Below the pieces are notes generated by a model. That model did no database searches, was not told where the DNA came from, and was given only the letters and a program-made list of their open reading frames with translations. DNA of 64,000 bases, from positions 6,773-70,772 of the forward strand of contig JAHZBA010000013.1 in the NCBI GenBank assembly GCA_019423635.1. The letters run 5' to 3'. A program made the position numbers and the translations under genes. Positions 59,435-64,000 of the stretch are shown in pieces (within the stretch, counting starts at the first letter, position 1; each line of letters opens with the position of its first letter). The DNA comes from Clostridiales bacterium (GTDB lineage: Bacteria > Bacillota > Clostridia > Oscillospirales > Oscillospiraceae).

Positions 59435-60151
59435 TCATAGATTCTTTAGCTCCAGCACCTCTTTTTCCGTCAAAAAGCGAAATTCTCCCCGGGCCAGAGC
59501 CGGGTCCAGCATCAGGGTTCCCATGCGCACCCGTTCCAGATACTGCACAGGCTTGCCCCGCTGGGCCAGCATCCGCTTGATCTGGTGGAACTTCCCCTCC
59601 CGCAGGATCACATGGGCCTCGCTGACCTCTCCGGCGGAGAGGATCTCCAGTCCCGCCGGCAGGCAGGCCAGTCCGTCGTCCAGGGTCATGCCGGCGGCGA
59701 AGGCCCGGCAGTCCTCCTCCGTCAGCCGCCCCTCCGTCCGGACGTAGTACTCCTTCTCCACGTGGTGCCGGGGGGACAGCAGGTCGTGGGCCAGCCCGCC
59801 CTCGTTGCTCAGCAGGAGCAGCCCCTCGGTGTCCTTGTCCAGCCGTCCCACGGGGAAGAGACCCTGCCTTTGCAGCTCCGGGGGCAGGAGGTCCAGCACC
59901 GTGGGGCCCCGGCCGTCCTCGGTGGCGGAGAGGAACCCCGCGGGCTTGTTCAGCATCACCCAGGTGAACCGGCGGTAGGCCACCACCTCGCCGCAGACGG
60001 TGATCCGCGCCGTCTCCGGGTCCGCCTTCTCCTGGGCGGAGCGGGCGGGGACCCCATCCACCAGCACCTGCCCCCGGCGGATCAGCTCCTTGACCTCCCG
60101 CCGGGAAAAGCGTCCGGTGGAGGCGACGATTTTATCCAGCCGCAGCTCCAC
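59435..60151 (-). CDS. rRNA pseudouridine synthase, RsuA/RluB family
   Basis: A 238-residue enzyme with an N-terminal S4 RNA-binding domain (RLDKIVASTGRFSRREVKELIRRGQVLVDG) and an RsuA-type catalytic domain with LNKPAGFLSATED and FPVGRLDKDTEGLLLLSN holding the catalytic Asp. GTG at 60151 is chosen because family members begin just before RLDK; an ATG at 60172 in frame is the alternative. Probable target is 16S or 23S rRNA; the exact uridine cannot be told from sequence. Confidence 0.92.
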   Translation of the reverse strand: MELRLDKIVASTGRFSRREVKELIRRGQVLVDGVPARSAQEKADPETARITVCGEVVAYRRFTWVMLNKPAGFLSATEDGRGPTVLDLLPPELQRQGLFPVGRLDKDTEGLLLLSNEGGLAHDLLSPRHHVEKEYYVRTEGRLTEEDCRAFAAGMTLDDGLACLPAGLEILSAGEVSEAHVILREGKFHQIKRMLAQRGKPVQYLERVRMGTLMLDPALARGEFRFLTEKEVLELKNL

Positions 60152-60221
60152 GGCCCATCCCCCCTTGTCCATTTCCGCCCCGTCCGGAAATTTTCTCCCT
60201 CCGCCGGGGCGCTCTGGGACA

Positions 60222-60250
60222 ATTCTATCATATTTTTTCCGAAAATTGAA
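60222..60250 (-). promoter_or_regulatory. Possible promoter of the pseudouridine synthase gene
   Basis: On the minus strand TTCAAT, a 17-bp spacer and TAGAAT end about 70 bp before the GTG start. Moderate match. Confidence 0.4.
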
Positions 60251-60277
60251 TAAGGAACTGTCAGGAGGGATGGAACC

Positions 60278-60745
60278 ATGCTGATTGTGACCACAAAATT
60301 TTCCAGGAAGAAAGCGGTGCTGACGGTGATCGGCGTCGGTTTGGTGATGGCCGTACTGATCCTGCTGGCAGGCCGTGCCGCGGAGGAGGAGCATCCGGAG
60401 CTGCCCCAGCTCACCGACAACGCCCAGCGGGTGGCCTATCTCCAGTCCCTGGGCTGGGAGGTGGAGCCGGAGCCGGTGGAGACGCTGCAGTTCCTGCTGC
60501 CGGAGGAGCTGACGGAGCCGTACCTGACCTACAATGAGCTGCAAAAGGAGCAGGGCTTTGACTTCTCCGCCTGCTGCGGCAAGCAGGTCTCCCGGTTCAC
60601 CTATACGGTGACCAACTACCCCGGCCGCCCCGTCGGGGTCCAGGCAAATCTGTACGTCTGCGAGGACCTGCCGGCGGCGGGGGACATCTGCTGCCCGGGG
60701 GCGGACGGGTTCCAGCGGACGCTGGCATTCCCGGAGGGGGAGTAA
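60278..60745 (+). CDS. DUF4830-type membrane-anchored protein
   Basis: A 155-residue protein with one N-terminal helix (about 13-32) and an exterior domain starting QLTDNAQRVAYLQSLGWEVEPEPVETLQFLLPEEL, a pattern of the DUF4830 family of Clostridia. Four cysteines (CC near residues 108-109, CC near 143-144 with one more at 131) may form disulfides. AGGAGGG precedes the ATG. Divergent from the pseudouridine synthase gene. Function unknown. Confidence 0.75.
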   Translation: MLIVTTKFSRKKAVLTVIGVGLVMAVLILLAGRAAEEEHPELPQLTDNAQRVAYLQSLGWEVEPEPVETLQFLLPEELTEPYLTYNELQKEQGFDFSACCGKQVSRFTYTVTNYPGRPVGVQANLYVCEDLPAAGDICCPGADGFQRTLAFPEGE

Positions 60746-60794
60746 ACCGCCGGAGAGCGCCGCGGGCTTCTCTCCACCAGCCGTGACAAAAAAC

Positions 60795-60829
60795 AGGACC
60801 GCCCTCTTCCGCAAAGAAGGGGCGGTCCT
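60795..60829. terminator. Bidirectional terminator
   Basis: AGGACCGCCC pairs with GGGCGGTCCT, with TCTT/AAGA extending the stem. GTTTTTTGTC follows on the minus strand. It separates the converging DUF4830 and XRE genes. Confidence 0.75.
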
Positions 60830-61046
60830 AATGATTTTCTCCTGGAGTGTCTGGAATAAATTCCACAACATCCTGAACAGGACAGTCTAAAATTGTACAG
60901 AGCTTATTGAGGGTATATGTTGAAACAGGCATATCTGCCTGCAAACGCTGGACGGTGGCATGACTCATCCCATGCTTGAAACGCAGCACATAGGTTGTCA
61001 CATTCTGTGCCTTCATGGTCCTCCACAATGGCGCGTAACGAATCAC
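60828..61046 (-). CDS. YozG-like small XRE regulator
   Basis: A 72-residue helix-turn-helix protein with YozG layout (IRYAPLWRTMKAQNVTTYVLRFKHGMSHATVQRLQADMPVSTYTLNKLCTILDCPVQDVVEF). GTG at 61046, with GGAGG 5 nt upstream, aligns with the family start; an upstream ATG at 61058 is the alternative. It lies 19 nt after another XRE gene. Confidence 0.82.
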   Translation of the reverse strand: MIRYAPLWRTMKAQNVTTYVLRFKHGMSHATVQRLQADMPVSTYTLNKLCTILDCPVQDVVEFIPDTPGENH

Positions 61047-61065
61047 TGCGGCCTCCATTCCACAA

Positions 61066-61329
61066 TCAGGACGACTCCTTGGACTCACGGGCGGTCGGGA
61101 TATCCCTGAAAAACTCCTCATAGCTGACCTGAAATACCTGCTTCAGCCCCACCAAATCCGACACATAGAGGTTCCCCCGCCCCAGTTCGATCAAAGAATA
61201 GGTGCTGCGGCTCAGAGGAGATCCCAGCACCTGCAGTCTGGCCGCGGTCTGTTCCTGTGTCAATCCGCAGGATTCCCGTATCCTTTTTATATTTTTTCCG
61301 AGTATTTCATTGCTCAACAGCTTTGTCAT
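61066..61329 (-). CDS. XRE-family regulator
   Basis: An 87-residue protein with Cro/CI helix-turn-helix (NIKRIRESCGLTQEQTAARLQVLGSPLSRSTYSLIELGRGNLYVSDLVGLKQVF). It is divergent from the AT-rich hypothetical gene at 61466 and heads a two-gene regulator unit. Confidence 0.87.
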   Translation of the reverse strand: MTKLLSNEILGKNIKRIRESCGLTQEQTAARLQVLGSPLSRSTYSLIELGRGNLYVSDLVGLKQVFQVSYEEFFRDIPTARESKESS

Positions 61330-61465
61330 GGCAAGCTCCGGGAATCAAATTTTGCTTTATTCTACCAATATTTATTCCCGTGCTTGCTTATATCTATAAG
61401 CAATAGTATAATTTTACTCACCAGATAGAAGACTACAAACGATAAAAAAGAGGGGGAAACTGCGC

Positions 61466-61939
61466 ATGTATTCAGAAAAAACGCACAAGGTGATCTATTC
61501 CAAACGGTTTCCACGCCAAAACACGGATGAACACCTGAAAGGCTGTGAGGTCCCGGAAGAAATTCTTCCCACAAAACCGCTTGTCTCATCCAAAGCATTC
61601 CTCAACCGCATTGCAGAAAACAGCACCTATCTGCCAAATCCCGATAAAATAGCAAACCAGGAGAAATTTGTAAACTTAGCAATCACCTTATCCGAAAGCT
61701 ATGAGATCGACATGGAAATCGCAGATTGCTTCCACTACATTTCTGTGACCATGTATTTGGATTGCGCATACTGCACCGGAGAACTCAAAGCCCTGTTCAC
61801 AGAGCTGATCGTGATGTGTGACAGCATCAGTTCTTTCCTCTCCGGTTCAGACCCCTGCGACTTCATCATTTCCCTGGATTATTACACCCACGATCATTAC
61901 ATTTCCGGAAAAATGTACAATTCACCTCTGTGTCCCTAA
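61466..61939 (+). CDS. Hypothetical protein in an AT-rich island
   Basis: A 157-residue soluble protein, not recognised (MYSEKTHKVIYSKRFPRQNTDEHLKGCEVPEEILPTKPLVSSKAFLNRI...). The C-terminal two thirds look helical with several Cys, Tyr and Asp residues (YLDCAYCTGELKALFTELIVMCDS). Base composition is clearly more AT-rich than that of its neighbours, and it is paired with divergent XRE genes, suggesting a transferred module. AGAGGGGG upstream supports the start. Confidence 0.72.
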   Translation: MYSEKTHKVIYSKRFPRQNTDEHLKGCEVPEEILPTKPLVSSKAFLNRIAENSTYLPNPDKIANQEKFVNLAITLSESYEIDMEIADCFHYISVTMYLDCAYCTGELKALFTELIVMCDSISSFLSGSDPCDFIISLDYYTHDHYISGKMYNSPLCP

Positions 61940-61944
61940 TATAT

Positions 61945-62020
61945 GTAGGGCGCGACGACCCGGCGCGCCGGGAAAGGCCTCCGCTCCGGCGGAACGGCGT
62001 GCCGGGTCATCACGCCCTGC
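61945..62020. repeat. REP-like inverted repeat, GTAGGGCGCGACGACCCGG family
   Basis: A 26-bp arm (61945-61970) faces an imperfect reverse-complement arm (61995-62020, 22 of 26 matching) across 24 bp. The same left arm opens both tandem repeats at 46400 and 46545. Mismatches are transitions, as expected for a conserved hairpin. Confidence 0.8.
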
Positions 62021-62089
62021 GAATCGGTCTGCTCCGCCTTGAGGACACAAAACCGAATTGGGGTAAAAATAATAGAGACCTTCCTAGCT

Positions 62090-63400
62090 CTATCGCGTCC
62101 TCTTCCCCCGTTCCAGCCCATGGTAGACCCGCATCTCCCGGCAGACCTCCTCATAGGTCTCCTGAATCACGTTCCGCCGCTCTCCCGCCGGAGCCTGGGC
62201 GGTCCGGGCAAACCGCTCCGCATTGCGGTACAGCATCACGAAGGAGTTTTTCAGCTGTTCACCCTCCTTCGGATACTCCCGCAGGTACTCCTCCACACGG
62301 GCCCGGTTGTGCTCCACGCAGGCCAACAGCCGGGCGTAGCCGGCCTCCTCCCGCCCCGACAGCAGGTCCCACACTCCGAAGAGGTAGTCGCTCTCCCGCC
62401 AGGGGTCCGGATTCCCGCGGGGCCTGGCGTCCCACATGGGGCGGCCGGTCCTGGGGTCCGCCGGACCGGTCTCCACCGCCCGCAGGTAGTCCTGCCGCTC
62501 CCTGGAAAAATACGTCTCCAGGGAGCCGACCCTCTGCCACTCCGGAAACACGCCGTCCGCCAGGAAAGTCAAAATCTCGTCAAACTCCCGGCTGACCTCC
62601 TGGGGGTCCACCGCCTCCGTGCCGTACTGGATCACCCGCCAATTCCGCTGCATATTCTGATACAGCTCTCCGCTGCCCACCTGGCCGGGCAGGTTCAGCG
62701 GCCCCCGGCCCAGGGCGTACAGGGGGCAGAGGTAGCACTCCATCGCCTCATACCCGCCGCCCCGGAAGTAGCCGATGAACTTCACCCTGGCCACCAGGCC
62801 GTTCTGTTCCCGCACAAAGGTCTTCGGCCCGCTCTTTCTCATGCCGTATGCCTTGGCCAGGGGCGCGATCTTCGCCTGGAGGTTCTCCTTCAGCCGCAGC
62901 TGCAGCTCCTCCCTGCACTCCTTCCACTGCTCCTCCGTCCGGGCCTCCCGGTAGGAAAAGGATCTGGGAGGCTGCTGCTTCGGCGGCGTCCCCAGCAGCC
63001 TTCTCCAATCAAAATCCACCGCCTCGGTGGGGTGCTCCCGCAGATACCGCTCCCACCGTGCCCGCTCTCCGGCCGTCTGCGCGGAAAAGGCCTCCATGGC
63101 CTCCCGCTGCAGGCGGAGGGTCTCCTCCTGCGCCCTCTTCTCATAGCAGCCGGACGCCTTCATGGGGCGTCCCTTGGCGTAAAAATAATAGGCGGCGCCC
63201 TCCTGGGTCTTTGCCATGGAGGCGTAGTCCGCGCGCCAGCCGGAGGGGATTATCCGCTCCCGGTCCCCGTGACTCAGCACCTTCCAGAGCTGCCCCCTTC
63301 GGCTCTTCCACCACGCCTCCCACTCCTCCGGCTCCACCTGTCCTGCCAGGATTCGCACCAGCATCTCCTCCAGCTCCAGCCGGAGTGAACCGTCTCCCAT
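62090..63400 (-). CDS. Large hypothetical protein
   Basis: A 436-residue soluble, Arg/Glu-rich protein, not recognised. The N-terminal 150 residues are helical (LEEMLVRILAGQVEPEEWEAWWKSRRGQLWKVLSHGDRERI); the middle contains a beta-like segment (GLVARVKFIGYFRGGGYEAMECYLCPLYALG); the remainder is again helical with many Trp and Tyr residues. No signal peptide or membrane helix. It lies downstream of tuf on the same strand but beyond the tuf terminator. Confidence 0.7.
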   Translation of the reverse strand: MGDGSLRLELEEMLVRILAGQVEPEEWEAWWKSRRGQLWKVLSHGDRERIIPSGWRADYASMAKTQEGAAYYFYAKGRPMKASGCYEKRAQEETLRLQREAMEAFSAQTAGERARWERYLREHPTEAVDFDWRRLLGTPPKQQPPRSFSYREARTEEQWKECREELQLRLKENLQAKIAPLAKAYGMRKSGPKTFVREQNGLVARVKFIGYFRGGGYEAMECYLCPLYALGRGPLNLPGQVGSGELYQNMQRNWRVIQYGTEAVDPQEVSREFDEILTFLADGVFPEWQRVGSLETYFSRERQDYLRAVETGPADPRTGRPMWDARPRGNPDPWRESDYLFGVWDLLSGREEAGYARLLACVEHNRARVEEYLREYPKEGEQLKNSFVMLYRNAERFARTAQAPAGERRNVIQETYEEVCREMRVYHGLERGKRTR

Positions 63401-63424
63401 TCAGCAGCCCTCCCTGCATCTCCG

Positions 63425-63458
63425 GAAAAAAGCGCGGCTGCCTGTGGCAGCCGCGCTT
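63425..63458 (-). terminator. Rho-independent terminator of tuf
   Basis: AAGCGCGGCTGCC pairs perfectly with GGCAGCCGCGCTT around TGT, and TTTTTCCGG follows on the minus strand, just after the tuf stop. Confidence 0.88.
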
Positions 63459-63471
63459 CTCTCGTCTGAAA

Positions 63472-64000
63472 TTACTCAGCGATGTCGATGACAACACCGG
63501 AACCAACGGTACGGCCGCCCTCGCGGATAGCGAAGCGCAGGCCCTTCTCGATGGCGATGGGGGTGATCAGCTCCACGTTCATATCCACGTTGTCGCCGGG
63601 CATGCACATCTCCGTGCCCTCAGGCAGGGTGATGACGCCGGTGACGTCGGTGGTACGGAAATAGAACTGGGGACGATAGTTGTTGAAGAAGGGGGTGTGC
63701 CGGCCGCCCTCGTCCTTGCTCAGGACGTACACCTGGCCCACGAACTTGGTGTGGGGGTGAATGGAGCCGGGCTTCGCCAGAACCTGGCCGCGCTCGATGC
63801 CGGTACGCTCAATGCCGCGGAGCAGAGCGCCGATGTTGTCGCCGGCCTCAGCGTAGTCCAGCAGCTTGTGGAACATCTCGATACCGGTGACGACGGTCTT
63901 CTTCTTCTCGTCCATCAGACCGACGATCTCCACTTCCTCGGACAGCTTCAGCTGGCCGCGCTCCACACGGCCGGTGGCCACGGTGCCGCGGCCGGAGATG
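63472..64000 (-). CDS. tuf: Elongation factor Tu, C-terminal part (5' end beyond window)
   Basis: The frame is open to the right edge and covers about 176 residues, i.e. domains 2 and 3 of EF-Tu ([15 protein letters not shown], ...[80 protein letters not shown]). EF-Tu brings aminoacyl-tRNA to the ribosome. The GTPase domain lies outside the window. Confidence 0.97.
   Translation of the reverse strand, partial: ISGRGTVATGRVERGQLKLSEEVEIVGLMDEKKKTVVTGIEMFHKLLDYAEAGDNIGALLRGIERTGIERGQVLAKPGSIHPHTKFVGQVYVLSKDEGGRHTPFFNNYRPQFYFRTTDVTGVITLPEGTEMCMPGDNVDMNVELITPIAIEKGLRFAIREGGRTVGSGVVIDIAE

Overview
The window is a stretch of a high-GC (roughly 60%) chromosome from a monoderm Clostridia-type bacterium. 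The gene content (FtsEX with a PcsB/EnvC-like hydrolase, spore-former style CdaR regulator, PlsX-AcpP-RNase III, DprA, TopA with a basic tail, EF-Tu) and the intergenic hairpin repeats fit an Oscillospiraceae gut lineage (Flavonifractor/Pseudoflavonifractor-like). That placement is inference; there is no rRNA or tRNA gene in the window.

Region 1 (1-12.6 kb, minus strand) is an exopolysaccharide locus. A serine recombinase gene comes first, then an AP2-type DNA-binding protein, then a Gram-positive pel operon in the order pelD (fused to an SDR-like domain), pelE, a DUF2194 PelA-type protein, pelF and pelG, and then two related secreted Ig-like proteins, the last of which runs off the left edge. 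Between recombinase and AP2 gene lies a 153-bp segment bounded by 11-bp inverted repeats. It carries a consensus sigma-A promoter that points away from the pel genes and at no gene. This looks like a phase-variable promoter captured in the OFF orientation, and is the most interesting observation here.

Region 2 (12.9-21.8 kb) holds an HdeD-like membrane protein, two TetR regulators divergent from a secreted coiled-coil protein plus MMPL exporter, and a standalone OLD-like ATPase/TOPRIM protein.

Region 3 (21.9-35.1 kb) is a phospho-signalling island: an LRR-ectodomain Ser/Thr kinase, an FHA protein with repeated [KR]T motifs, two PP2C phosphatases, an S1 protease-FHA protein, a VWA-FHA protein, a DUF4234/SHOCT membrane protein and an XRE regulator on the minus strand. 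On the plus strand are a second small kinase and two paralogous zinc-ribbon/TM/beta-helix proteins. Shared zinc ribbons, FHA domains and membrane anchors suggest one sensing system.

Region 4 (35.1-47.5 kb) has a five-gene plus-strand operon with ATGA overlaps, structured repeats (a 213-bp inverted-repeat element, 197-bp hairpin units in tandem, 145-bp tandem repeats, a 34-bp perfect palindrome), a lipoprotein, FtsK/SpoIIIE, UppP, RNase III, AcpP, PlsX, TrmFO, and an XRE pair divergent from a small DUF6809-like gene across a 35-bp operator-like palindrome.

Region 5 (47.4-64 kb) is mostly housekeeping: topA, dprA, an rRNA-type methyltransferase, lysS, greA, the ftsE-ftsX-M23 hydrolase division module, a CdaR-type regulator, an RsuA-type pseudouridine synthase, several small regulators and hypotheticals, and the 3' part of tuf at the right edge.
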